Source: Nannocystis pusilla | GTDB lineage: Bacteria > Myxococcota_A > Polyangia > Nannocystales > Nannocystaceae | DNA: 64,000 bases | Reading direction: 5' to 3' | Assembly: GCF_026626665.1 (NCBI RefSeq) | Contig: NZ_JAPNKE010000002.1 | Location: 9,072,001-9,136,000, forward strand | Shown: in pieces, positions 18,165-26,142 of the stretch | Numbering within the stretch: position 1 is the first letter of the stretch | Layout of the letters: the number at the start of each line of letters is the position of its first letter | Notes under the pieces: model-generated | What the model was told of the DNA's origin: nothing | Databases searched by the model: none | The model's input: only the letters and a program-made list of their open reading frames with translations | Made by a program: the position numbers and the translations under genes

Positions 18165-18737
18165 TCACTTGCCGACGCCGAGCAGCGCGCCGACGCTGTA
18201 CTCGACGGCGTCGAACGGCTCGGGGCGGACTTGTTCGGGCGGCTCGGCGGAGAGCACCACGAGGTAGCCCTCGGGCTGCCAGCGGAACACGGTGAGGGTC
18301 TGCTGGTCGGGGTCGGCGATCCAGTAGTGCGGGACGCCGGCGCGGTGGTAGATCCGGAGCTTGCGGACCGTGTCGCGCGACGGGCTCGACGGCGAGACGA
18401 CCTCGCAGATCCAGTCGGGGCGGATTTTTACCGGGAAGCCCGTGGGCGGCTCCGGGACGCGATCGATGCGCCAGCCGACCACGTCGGGGACGACGATGTC
18501 GGGCGCGAGCTCGACGTGGACCTCGGTGCCGATCCACCAGCCGCCGGGCTCGTCATCGGCGGCGTCGTCGCCGAAGTGGGCGATGATCCGGCCGGCGAGG
18601 CGAGGTTGCACCCGGCCGTGGCTGAAGAGCGGCGCGGACTTTTGGCTCAGCTCGCCGTCGAGGAGCTCGTAGTAGGGCTTCTCGTCGGCGACGGTCAGCA
18701 GGTCGGCGAGCGTGGCGCCGTGGGCAGCGGGCTGCAT
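18165..18737 (-). CDS. Uma2 family (DUF820) PD-(D/E)xK nuclease-like protein
   Basis: A 190-residue protein matching the Uma2 family, a PD-(D/E)xK nuclease-fold group common in cyanobacteria and myxobacteria with unclear role. Visible family features are YYELLDGEL near the N terminus, PDIVVPDVVGW in the centre, WICEVVSPSSPSRD with the catalytic-type Glu, and YWIADPDQQTLTVF. Length is normal. Starts at ATG 18737. It stands alone between two gene-poor gaps. Confidence 0.88.
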   Translation of the reverse strand: MQPAAHGATLADLLTVADEKPYYELLDGELSQKSAPLFSHGRVQPRLAGRIIAHFGDDAADDEPGGWWIGTEVHVELAPDIVVPDVVGWRIDRVPEPPTGFPVKIRPDWICEVVSPSSPSRDTVRKLRIYHRAGVPHYWIADPDQQTLTVFRWQPEGYLVVLSAEPPEQVRPEPFDAVEYSVGALLGVGK

Positions 18738-19214
18738 GATCGCAGCTTAGCGGAAGTCGGCAGGGTGCGCGAGGCCGAGCAGGACGGCGGCTGCAGAGGC
18801 CTCTGTTGCCGCGGGAGTCTACCTGCTTGCTCGTTCTCGGCCCGCGGGTCGGCGACCACGATCTGCGGCTCGCGCCTATCCGAGCGAGTTCCGAGATCAG
18901 GCGCGGCGACCACGGCCTTCGTCAGCAGGTCTCTTGGCATCGGCGGGGTCGCTGGCCGGCTCCTACGCCCTTGCTGGATTGGTCCTCTGTAGATCTCACA
19001 ACCCGGAGAAGTCGCGTCGCGGCGTCGTCGCTTCGGTCTACTTCGTTGCTGGAAATGCCTGGTCGCTGCGGCCTCCGCCGCATCGGCGCAGCCGCTCGGC
19101 TGCGCCAAAGTCACTGCTGGGTCGCTCGCGACCGCGGCTCACTCTGCGACCGCGGCGGATCGCGGAGCCGACCCACGCCACTGACGAATGCCGTGCTCAA
19201 CGCTGTTCGATCGC
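18738..19214. other. 477-bp gap without a recognised gene
   Basis: Base composition is less biased than in neighbouring genes and no frame has a recognisable domain. It could be decayed sequence. The only clear element is the dyad at its end (19215-19234). Confidence 0.5.
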
Positions 19215-19343
19215 CCATGTCCTCAAGGACATGATCACCGATCGGCGAGCGCGACATCGAAGCCGAATCTGGGAGGGGCTTCGCCGGTCGGGGTGATGCG
19301 GACGGCGAGGTCGGCCGCGCGCTGCATGTCCTCGGGGACAGGA
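19215..19343. repeat. Dyads at and near the end of the glycan-operon gene
   Basis: 19215-19234 (CCATGTCC TCAA GGACATGA) touches the TGA stop at 19235-19237 of the minus-strand gene, so it could act as a 3'-end hairpin. 19324-19343 (GCATGTCC TCGG GGACAGGA) lies inside the same gene and encodes PVPEDM. Confidence 0.9.
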
Positions 19344-22189
19344 ATGCGCGGGCGCTGGCGGTCGGGGCGGTGGGCGGCGGTGAAGTCGGCGAGCGGCGTC
19401 CAGGTGGCGCTGCCGGGCGAGCGGGCGTCGATCTGGACGCGGTAGGAGCCGCGGCGGCGCTGTTTGGCGTCGTCGTCGTCGAGCGCGAACCAGGCGTCGA
19501 GCGCGGGGCCGGGGGCGACCCCGGAGAACACGACCTCGGAGGGGCGGCGGGGGTCGGCGACGACGGCCGGGAAGATCAGCATGTCGGTCTTGAGCGGGCC
19601 GCTGCGCGCGTGCGTGGCGGCGGCGCGGCCGTCGGCGACGCGGGCGCTGGCGAGCGGGCGCTCGCGCTCGGCGGCGGTGCGCCAGCGCAGGCCGGCGCCG
19701 ACGATCGCGGCGGCGGCGACGACGGCGAGCACGGCCGGGTGGGCCAGGCGGCGGGCGAGCGGGCGCAGGCGGTCGACCAGGCGCGGCGAGCGGAGCAGCG
19801 AGGCGCAGGCGAGCAGGGCGGCGAGGCTGGCCAGCAGGCCGGCGGCGTCGAACCAGCGCCAGCGGGCGTAGCGGAGCTCGAACACGCCGTCGCGCGCGGG
19901 CGCGGCGATCAGGGTCGGCTCGCTGCCGTCGTCGCCGAGGGCCTTGCCGCCGCGCAGCTCGCCGCGCAGGCGCTGCTCCGGCGTGGCGGTCGGACCGTCG
20001 CCGACCACCGGGACCTCGATCCACGGCACCAGCTCGGCGGGCGCGCCGTCACCTGCCCGGAAGGACAGGTCCCAGCGCGGGTAGCCGGCGACGTGGAACA
20101 CCAGGCGCGAGTCGGGGGCGGTGCCGGCGAGGCGCACGCGGACGCGGCCGGCCTGCAGATCGGCGGCCTCGACGAGGAGCTCGCCCGGGCCGTCGATGCG
20201 GGCGATGCCGGCGGCGTTCGGCCGCTCGAACACGCGGAGCGGGCCGAAGCTGGCCACCTGCGAGCCGCCGCTGCCGCCCTGGGCGAGCAGGTAGCGGGCC
20301 TGGGCGAGGTCGAGGACGCGGGCCGACCCAGACTCGGGCTTGTGGACGAAGTTGTCGCCGGGGGTGAAGCCGATCTTGTAGACGGGGGTGCCGGTGTAGA
20401 CCGGGCTGTCCATGAACCAGTGGGCGTTGCGGTCGGTGCGGACCGCGATCCGCCCGTCCGCGGGCTGGCCGTGGCGGGCGCTCGCGGCCCACTGCAGGAA
20501 CTGCTCGTAGGCGGCCTCGAAGGCCGGGTCGCCCGGCATGCGCTCGACCTGGACCACGCCGACCCCGTGACGCCGGGCCAGGTTGCTCGCGTCGCGCGCG
20601 AGCCAGGCGACCAGGGCTGCGGCCGCCGCGGCTGTCCCGAACGACATGGCCTTTTTGACATTGCTCTTCGACCATGTCCGAACGGACAGGACGGAGAGAC
20701 CGCCGACGACTGCGCCGGTCAGCAGGAACAGGCCCGGCTTGGCGGCCGTCAGGAACCGCTGGTACTGGATGTGCGAGAAGCCGCCGCTGAGGCGGTCGAG
20801 GCGGAGGGTCCAGAACACGTCGGTGCTGGCCAGCAGCCAGTGGACCAGCGCGAGCAGGGCGAGGAAGCGGAGGAAGCCCGCGCCGCGGACCGCGGCGACG
20901 AGGAGCCCGAGCAGGGCGGTGAAGCCGGCCGCGGGCGCCATGAGCTGGGTCCACTGGCCCGCCTGCAGCATGCGCAGCATGGCGTCGAGCGGCGCGTACA
21001 GCCAGCCGTAGCTGGCCATGTAGCCGCGATGGGCGGCCATCGGCCACAGCCACCAGGCGGCGAGAGCGAGGGCGAGGCCGAGGGCGAGGGCGAGGTCGAG
21101 GGCGGCGCCGGCGAGCCGCTCGCGGCGGGTGAGAGGGACGGAGGGCCGGGGGCCCGGGGCCGGGCCCTGCGCGGACGAGGTGTCCGTAGGGACAGACGAG
21201 GCGGCGGGCGCGGTGAGCTCGACGGGGCCGAGGGTCGGCGGGTAGATGTCCGCAGGGACAGGTTGCGACGCGCCGGCGGCAGCGGAGGCGAACGCCGCGG
21301 CGGCCGCGGCGACGGGCAGGCCGACCGGGGTGGTCGCGCCCGTGATGTCCTCAGGGACATGTCGGAGAGGAGCCGCGGCCGTCGGGTTTTCGGGGGGAGG
21401 CGGCGGCTCGGCGTTGCGCTGGACCGCGGCGTCGGGCGCCGGCTCGAGCGGGCTCGTGACCGGTCCGGCGACCGGCCCGGCGCCACGCAGGCCCACGGTG
21501 ATCAGCCACAGCGGCGCGGCCATCGCCAGCATCGGCAGGCTCATCGGGTGGGCCAGCAGCGCGGCGGCGGCGGCCAGGGCGGCGAGCGCGAGGTGGCGGT
21601 GATGTGTCCCCGGGGACATGCCCTCGCGGACACGTGCGGCCAGGGCCAGCTCGGCCAGGGCCCAGTAGGCCAGGCTGGTGGCCAGCGCCTGCGGCCACAC
21701 GCCGTAGGTGACGGTGTAGATCCACCCGCCCTCGCGGTAGGCCCCGGCGTCGAGCAGGGCCAGCGCGGCCGCGACGACGCCGGCCAGCGGGCCGAGGCCC
21801 AAAGCCCGGCCGCAGCGCAGCAGGGCCCAGCCCTGCAGCAGGAACACGAGGGTGAACGCGAGCGCGTAGGCCTGGGCCCAGTCGAGCAGGCCGAGAGTGA
21901 CGAGCCGGACCGCGATCACCAGCAAATCGCCGAGGGGCGGATAGAGCTCGCCGAGCGGGAAGCCGAAGAACCAGAACGGGCTCCAGCCGACCAGGTGGCC
22001 GCCGGCCAGCTGCTGGCCGTACAGCCAGGCGCGCGTGAGGTGGACGGTGTGGTCGGCCGACAGCGGCATGACGCCGGCGGGCACCGGCCACAGCAACCAC
22101 AGGCCGAGCGCGGTGACCAGCGCGAAGGGCCATGTCCGAACAGCCAGGCGGAGCAGCCGGCCGCGCGGGGGCGGACGGCTCACGACCAC
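19235..22189 (-). CDS. Large polytopic membrane protein of a surface-glycan operon
   Basis: A 984-residue membrane protein. The N-terminal half has about ten helices and the motif ADHTVHLTRAWLY with a nearby FGFPLGELYPP loop, resembling GT-C-type or YfhO-like transferases and their relatives. A helix-free linker at about 230-345 is Pro/Ala/Thr-rich. A second helical block and a ~300-residue beta-rich extracytoplasmic domain follow, with two late helices. It is third in an operon after a GT2 glycosyltransferase and a methyltransferase, 39 bp after the latter. It carries at least nine dyad repeats, mostly in the linker and loops. Substrate unknown; a polyprenyl-linked sugar is likely. Confidence 0.82.
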   Translation of the reverse strand: MVVSRPPPRGRLLRLAVRTWPFALVTALGLWLLWPVPAGVMPLSADHTVHLTRAWLYGQQLAGGHLVGWSPFWFFGFPLGELYPPLGDLLVIAVRLVTLGLLDWAQAYALAFTLVFLLQGWALLRCGRALGLGPLAGVVAAALALLDAGAYREGGWIYTVTYGVWPQALATSLAYWALAELALAARVREGMSPGTHHRHLALAALAAAAALLAHPMSLPMLAMAAPLWLITVGLRGAGPVAGPVTSPLEPAPDAAVQRNAEPPPPPENPTAAAPLRHVPEDITGATTPVGLPVAAAAAAFASAAAGASQPVPADIYPPTLGPVELTAPAASSVPTDTSSAQGPAPGPRPSVPLTRRERLAGAALDLALALGLALALAAWWLWPMAAHRGYMASYGWLYAPLDAMLRMLQAGQWTQLMAPAAGFTALLGLLVAAVRGAGFLRFLALLALVHWLLASTDVFWTLRLDRLSGGFSHIQYQRFLTAAKPGLFLLTGAVVGGLSVLSVRTWSKSNVKKAMSFGTAAAAAALVAWLARDASNLARRHGVGVVQVERMPGDPAFEAAYEQFLQWAASARHGQPADGRIAVRTDRNAHWFMDSPVYTGTPVYKIGFTPGDNFVHKPESGSARVLDLAQARYLLAQGGSGGSQVASFGPLRVFERPNAAGIARIDGPGELLVEAADLQAGRVRVRLAGTAPDSRLVFHVAGYPRWDLSFRAGDGAPAELVPWIEVPVVGDGPTATPEQRLRGELRGGKALGDDGSEPTLIAAPARDGVFELRYARWRWFDAAGLLASLAALLACASLLRSPRLVDRLRPLARRLAHPAVLAVVAAAAIVGAGLRWRTAAERERPLASARVADGRAAATHARSGPLKTDMLIFPAVVADPRRPSEVVFSGVAPGPALDAWFALDDDDAKQRRRGSYRVQIDARSPGSATWTPLADFTAAHRPDRQRPRIPVPEDMQRAADLAVRITPTGEAPPRFGFDVALADR
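20049..20691. repeat. Three dyads inside the membrane protein gene
   Basis: 20049-20068 (ACCTGCCC GGAA GGACAGGT), 20644-20663 (ACATGGCC TTTT TGACATTG) and 20672-20691 (CCATGTCC GAAC GGACAGGA). The last two start 28 bp (2 x 14) apart and encode a cytoplasmic-type loop (VRTWSKSNVKKAMS). Confidence 0.85.
21178..21635. repeat. Five dyads in and around the linker of the membrane protein
   Basis: 21178-21197, 21244-21263 and 21343-21362 all have the exact core TGTCC-N4-GGACA; they encode VPTDT, VPADI and VPEDI in the Pro-rich linker. 21602-21621 (ATGTGTCC CCGG GGACATGC) overlaps 21616-21635, its hexamers again 14 bp apart. This is the densest coding cluster in the window. Confidence 0.9.
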
Positions 22190-22228
22190 CTCGAAGCTGG
22201 GAGGTCGAGACCCTCGCGCGGCTCGGGC

Positions 22229-22831
22229 TCAGCGCGGCTCACCGAGGATCACCGTCCAGGGCAAGGGCCGGCGCACCTCGACCACGCGCAGGCGCGTCTC
22301 GGCCAGGCGCAGCAGGGCGCGGCGCGAGAAGTGCTGGATGTGCCCGGGGGTGTTGCCGAGCGCGCGCACGTAGCGGCCGCGGGCGAGGTTGAGGGCGCGC
22401 CACACGGGCTCCCACGGGGTGCTGATCAGCACGGCGCGGCGGGCGACGCGGGCCAGCTCGCGCAGGCCGGCGGCCGGGTCCTCGAGGTGCTCCAGCACCT
22501 CGCAGGCGAGCACGAGGTCGACGCTGCGGTCGGCGTGCGGGAGCTGGTAGATCGAGGCTGTCTGAAAGGACAGGCCCGGGTCGAGGCCGGGCGAAAGGCG
22601 CGACAGGTCGACGTCGCAGGCCTCGAAGCTGGCCGGGCGGCGCAGGCGGATCAGGCTGTCGGCCAGCAGGCCCTCGCCGCAGCCGACCTCGAGCACGCTC
22701 TCGGGACATGTCCGAAGGTACAGGTCGCCGACGGCCCGCTTGAAGCCGGCGACCAGGCGGCGGGCGATCGGGTTCGGGTGGTCGTACTTCGCCTCGGCGT
22801 TGCCGACGACGTTGCCGACGTCGACCTTCAC
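22229..22831 (-). CDS. Class I SAM-dependent methyltransferase
   Basis: A 200-residue methyltransferase from GTG 22831, with a Shine-Dalgarno GGAGGA. Motif I is VLEVGCGEG at 47-55; the acidic residue of motif II lies in FEACDVDLS, and a motif IV-like stretch is VDLVLACEVLEHLEDP. Substrate unknown; with a glycosyltransferase upstream it may methylate a sugar or lipid carrier. Its GTG overlaps the stop of the glycosyltransferase gene (GTGA), so translation is coupled. Dyads at 22556-22575 and 22706-22725 lie inside; the second encodes YLRTCPESV directly before motif I. Confidence 0.87.
   Translation of the reverse strand: MKVDVGNVVGNAEAKYDHPNPIARRLVAGFKRAVGDLYLRTCPESVLEVGCGEGLLADSLIRLRRPASFEACDVDLSRLSPGLDPGLSFQTASIYQLPHADRSVDLVLACEVLEHLEDPAAGLRELARVARRAVLISTPWEPVWRALNLARGRYVRALGNTPGHIQHFSRRALLRLAETRLRVVEVRRPLPWTVILGEPR
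22556..22725. repeat. Two dyads inside the methyltransferase gene
   Basis: 22556-22575 (GGCTGTCT GAAA GGACAGGC) and 22706-22725 (ACATGTCC GAAG GTACAGGT). Confidence 0.8.
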
Positions 22832-23853
22832 GTCCGCTCCTCCGACCGCCAGGGCGCGGCGGCGGTGCGGCGGTGGCCGGCGATGGCCGGGGCGATCTGC
22901 TGGGCCGCGAGCGCCGCCGACAGGCCGCGCACCTGCGTCAGCACCTGCTCGGTCAGGCGGCGGTTGGCGGCGCTGAGGTCGCCGAGGAACGCCATCAGCG
23001 CGACCAGGAAGGCCAGCACGACCGCGCCGACGCCGACCAGCAGCGACTCGGTGTGGCCGCTCTCTTCTGGCCAACGGGACAGGTAGAAGTAGGTGAAGCG
23101 GCCGCCGAGGGCGAGGCCGAACGCGAGCAGCAGCAGGGCGATCACGCCGAAGGTCTGGACCGGCCAGTACATGCCGTACGAGCGGACGATGACCGCGCCG
23201 TTGCGGCGGACGTAGCTGCCCATCGAGCGGAACAGGCGCGAGCGCCGGAGCTCCGGGTTGGTGGTGATCGCCACGTCGACGATCGTCAGACCGGCCGCGC
23301 CGGCCTGGATGATCGACTCGAGGGTGTAGGTGAAGCGGTTGTGGACGAACAGCGCGGCGGCGGCCCGCCGGTTCATGGCCCGAAAGCCGCTCGTCGAGTC
23401 GCGCACGGCGGTGCCCGAGGCGCGCCGCACCACGCGCGAGCCCCAGCGCTGCAGCAGCCGCTTGAGCGGGCCGAAGTGCGGGATGGTGTCGGTCTGGCGG
23501 TCGCCCACGACGAGGTCGGCGCGGCCGGCGAGGATCGGCGCGCACAGGCGAGCGATGTCGGCGCCGGGGTACTGATTGTCGGCGTCGGTGTTGACGATGA
23601 TGTCGGCGCCGAGCGCGAGGCAGGCGTCGACGCCGGCCTGGAACGCGACCGCGAGCCCGCGGTGGCCCGGGAAGCGCAGCACGTGGTGCACGCCGATCTG
23701 CTCGGCCACGGCCGCGGTGTCGTCGGTGCTGCCGTCGTCGATGACGAGCACCTCGATGCTGTCGATCCCCGGCAGCGCGCGCGGGAGGTCGGCGAAGGTC
23801 GCCGGCAAGTGCTCCCGCTCGTTGAGGCAGGGGATCTGGATGATGAGCTTCAC
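22828..23853 (-). CDS. GT2 family glycosyltransferase (polyprenyl-phosphate sugar synthase-like)
   Basis: A 341-residue protein. The N-terminal GT-A domain has IPCLNEREHLP at 7-17, VIDDGSTDD at 37-45, and the metal-binding DxD in NTDADNQYPG at 88-97, followed by GDRQTD, all as in dolichol-phosphate-mannose synthases. Two or three C-terminal membrane helices (QTFGVIALLLLAFGLALG, ESLLVGVGAVVLAFLVALM) anchor it. It should transfer a sugar from a nucleotide donor to polyprenyl phosphate for use by membrane transferases such as the third gene of this operon. First gene of the operon. A degenerate dyad lies at 23065-23084. Confidence 0.9.
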   Translation of the reverse strand: MKLIIQIPCLNEREHLPATFADLPRALPGIDSIEVLVIDDGSTDDTAAVAEQIGVHHVLRFPGHRGLAVAFQAGVDACLALGADIIVNTDADNQYPGADIARLCAPILAGRADLVVGDRQTDTIPHFGPLKRLLQRWGSRVVRRASGTAVRDSTSGFRAMNRRAAAALFVHNRFTYTLESIIQAGAAGLTIVDVAITTNPELRRSRLFRSMGSYVRRNGAVIVRSYGMYWPVQTFGVIALLLLAFGLALGGRFTYFYLSRWPEESGHTESLLVGVGAVVLAFLVALMAFLGDLSAANRRLTEQVLTQVRGLSAALAAQQIAPAIAGHRRTAAAPWRSEERT

Positions 23854-23935
23854 AGGGCCGGGCGGCGCACCTTATACCACGGCGCGACGGATCCGCGCGT
23901 TCGCCCCGCAGACCCCCGCCAGGGCCGAGATCGCC

Positions 23936-24298
23936 TCAGATCTCGAGGCCGTCCAGCCAGGCCAGCCCCTCGGCCTCGGTCGTGAAGAGGTGCAGGTTCG
24001 GCGCCTGGCCCGTCAGCCGCATCATCATGTTGATCGCGGCGCGGACGATCGGGCTGGTGACGACGACGGCGATCGCGCCGTACTTGGGCTGCAGGCTCGG
24101 GAAGTACTTGCGGGCCCCCGCGGAGTACTCGGTGCCCTTCTCGACGATCGAGAGGATCCGCCAGCGATGATTCGGCGCGCCCTCTTCGATGCGGGCGCCG
24201 AGCGACTCGGCGTCGGCGAGCGTGACCTCGCCCTGGGCGGTGAGCCGCAGCAGCGGCTTGCCCTGCGGGGTCGTGGCCTCTTCGTAAAAGAACGGCAT
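23936..24298 (-). CDS. SpoIIAA/STAS-SEC14-like protein, copy 1
   Basis: A 120-residue protein with alternating strands and helices. Key pieces are LRLTAQGEVTLADAESL, ILSIVEKGTEYSAGARKYF and TSPIVRAAINMMMRLTG, plus a C-terminal LHLFTTEAEGLAWL. It resembles the SpoIIAA-like (STAS/SEC14) fold. It is closely similar in order and motifs to the gene at 24939-25287, and each follows a 208-residue STAS gene. A role in a stress-signalling partner-switch is inferred from this pairing. Confidence 0.75.
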   Translation of the reverse strand: MPFFYEEATTPQGKPLLRLTAQGEVTLADAESLGARIEEGAPNHRWRILSIVEKGTEYSAGARKYFPSLQPKYGAIAVVVTSPIVRAAINMMMRLTGQAPNLHLFTTEAEGLAWLDGLEI

Positions 24299-24310
24299 GC
24301 GCGGTGACTC

Positions 24311-24937
24311 CTACTTGTGCGGCTGGGCGAGCGCGCCCTTCTCGGCGAGCACGAGGGCCAGCGCGTCGGACAGCTGCGCGAGCGCGCGGACGTGGCCGTC
24401 GGCGCCGCCGCACGCGACGATCTGCGGGGCGACGTCGGGGCGGATGCCGGTGAGCAGGCACTGCGCGCCGAGCAGGCCGATCGCGCGGACCATGCGGAGC
24501 AGCGCCGGCATGGTGGGCCCGGCGATCGCGGCGACGCCGGTGAGGTCGAGGATGACGTGGGTGGCCCGCTCGGCGGCGACGCGGCCCAGCAGCACGCTGG
24601 TGATGGTGGCGGCCCGCGCGTCGTCGATGCGGCCGACCAGCGGCAGCGCCAGCACGCCCGGCCAGGCGACGATCACCGGGGTCGACAGCGCCTGCACGAG
24701 CTCGTCCTGCTGGCGCGCGAGCAGCCGCGTGCGCGTCAGCAGCTCCTCCTCCTGGGCCTCGTTCTGGTCGCGGCGGTCGATCAGGTCGTCGAGCAAGTAG
24801 TTGATGCCGAGCTCGACGTCGAGCAGAGCGTCCTCGTTCTCCTCGAGCCGGACCCGCACGTCGTAGTCGCCGCTGCCGGCGTTGACGAGCACGTCGAGGA
24901 GCCCGTGGAGCCGCGCCTGCGAGATCGTCAGCGACAC
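24311..24937 (-). CDS. RsbR/RsbS-like STAS protein, copy 1
   Basis: A 208-residue protein with an N-terminal helical region (LDVELGINYLLDDLIDRRDQ), a coiled-coil-like linker (QEEELLTRTRLLARQQDELV) and a C-terminal STAS domain. The STAS domain has LPLVGRIDDARA, VILDLTGVAAIAG, MVRAIGLLGAQCLLTGI and ends in an Ala/Leu-rich helix, as in RsbR-type stressosome proteins. Those proteins hold a kinase until phosphorylated on Ser/Thr of the STAS domain; here Thr lies in DLTGV and in GPTMPALL. No RsbT kinase is in the window. It is 12 bp upstream of the SpoIIAA-like gene. Confidence 0.83.
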   Translation of the reverse strand: MSLTISQARLHGLLDVLVNAGSGDYDVRVRLEENEDALLDVELGINYLLDDLIDRRDQNEAQEEELLTRTRLLARQQDELVQALSTPVIVAWPGVLALPLVGRIDDARAATITSVLLGRVAAERATHVILDLTGVAAIAGPTMPALLRMVRAIGLLGAQCLLTGIRPDVAPQIVACGGADGHVRALAQLSDALALVLAEKGALAQPHK

Positions 24938-24938
24938 G

Positions 24939-25287
24939 TCACCCCTCCTGGTCTTCGAGCCAGGCCATCGCCTCGAACTCGTTGCCGAACACGCGGTACC
25001 TGCTCGGGTCGGTGGACCGCGTCATCAGGTTGATCGCCGACCGCACCAGCGCGCTGGTCGTCACCGTCGCGTGCGGGCCGGCCTCCTCCATCGCCAGCAG
25101 GTGCTTGCGCGCCTTGGCCGAGTACTCGGTGCCGCTGGCCACCACCGACAGGACGTGCCGGCCGCGGTACTGCCCGAGGAACTTGGCCACGTACTCCTCG
25201 GCGTCGCCGAGGCTGATGTCGCCCGACACGTGGACCCGCACGTACGGCCGACCCCGGGGTCACGAGCTCCTCGTAGCGGAACGGCAT
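24939..25287 (-). CDS. SpoIIAA/STAS-SEC14-like protein, copy 2 (one frameshift)
   Basis: Starts at ATG 25287 as MPFRYEELVTP, like MPFFYEEATTP of copy 1. Near 25253-25258, in a CCCCGGGG run, the frame shifts by one base and continues as RPYVRVHVSGDISLGDAEEYVAK to the stop at 24939. The rest parallels copy 1: VASGTEYSAKARKHL, TSALVRSAINLMTRST, YRVFGNEFEAMAWL. The intact alignment to copy 1 argues that the shift is an assembly error. Confidence 0.75.
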
Positions 25288-25289
25288 GC

Positions 25290-25916
25290 TCAGCCCCGCA
25301 GGGCGCCTTTCTGGGCCAGGACGTGCGCGAGCGCGTCGCTCAGCTGGGCCAGCGCGCGCACCGGGGCGCGGCCCTCGACCTCGCCGAGCGCGACGATCTG
25401 CTGGGCGACGGCGGGGCTGATGCCGGTGAGCAGGCAGCTCGCGCCGAGCAGGCCGATCGCGCGGACCATGCGGAGCAGCCCCGGCATGGTGTTGCCGGCG
25501 ATCGTGCCGACGCCGGTCAGATCGAGGATGACGTGGGTGGCCCGCTCGGCGGCGACGCGCTCGAGCAAGACGGCGGTGATCCGCGCGGCGCGCTCGTCGT
25601 CGATGCGGCCGACCAGCGGCAGCGCGAGGACGCCCGGCCACACCGCGATGACCGGGGTCGACAGCGCCTCCACGAGCTCGCTCTGCTGGTGCGCCAGCTC
25701 CTCGGCGCGGGCCTCGAGCTGCTGGCGCTGGCTGTCGCTCTTGGCCTTGCCGAGCGCGAGCTCCTCCAACAAGTAGTTGACCCCGAGCTCGACCTCGAGG
25801 AACTCGTCGTCGTCCTCCTCGACGAGCGGGACCCGCAACTCGTAGTCGCCCGTCGCCGCCGCCACGATGATGCGAAGGAGTTGATCGACGCGCTCGCCCT
25901 CGATCGTGACCGACAC
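25290..25916 (-). CDS. RsbR/RsbS-like STAS protein, copy 2
   Basis: A 208-residue paralogue of the protein at 24311-24937, same length and layout. The N-terminal region reads FLEVELGVNYLLEELALG, the linker ALGKAKSDSQRQQLEARAEE, and the STAS domain has LPLVGRIDDERA, VILDLTGVGTIAG and RMVRAIGLLGASCLLTGI. I chose GTG 25916 because it gives the same length as the paralogue. The ribosome binding site is weak. It is followed 2 bp later by its SpoIIAA-like partner, making a STAS/SpoIIAA pair that has been duplicated in tandem. Confidence 0.83.
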   Translation of the reverse strand: MSVTIEGERVDQLLRIIVAAATGDYELRVPLVEEDDDEFLEVELGVNYLLEELALGKAKSDSQRQQLEARAEELAHQQSELVEALSTPVIAVWPGVLALPLVGRIDDERAARITAVLLERVAAERATHVILDLTGVGTIAGNTMPGLLRMVRAIGLLGASCLLTGISPAVAQQIVALGEVEGRAPVRALAQLSDALAHVLAQKGALRG

Positions 25917-26142
25917 TGCCAGGCAATTGAGAAGCCCGCGCGAACGTGTCAACGCTCTCTCGCGGTGAGCGCCGCGCGCCTTGACCCACCGCGGCGGTGC
26001 TCGTACGGTGACGAGCGATGGTCGCGCGAGTGATGCATGTGCATGTCCGCAGGACCGACACGCGACCCGCCGCGGGCCCACACGCGAGCGCGATCGTGCG
26101 CGCGCGGGCACGCGCGGACTTGCTCGGCGCGACGGAGGCGAG

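Noticed and set aside
18695-19114. A 139-codon minus-strand frame after the Uma2 gene
   Set aside because: Overlaps the Uma2 start; composition and codon use do not look coding.
19370-23086. A very long open frame (over 1200 codons) on the plus strand
   Set aside because: It is antisense to three well-supported genes and consists of Ala/Gly/Gln/Arg-rich sequence, an effect of high G+C. Similar long antisense frames elsewhere (for example 60671-63169 and 7409-9298) were dropped for the same reason.
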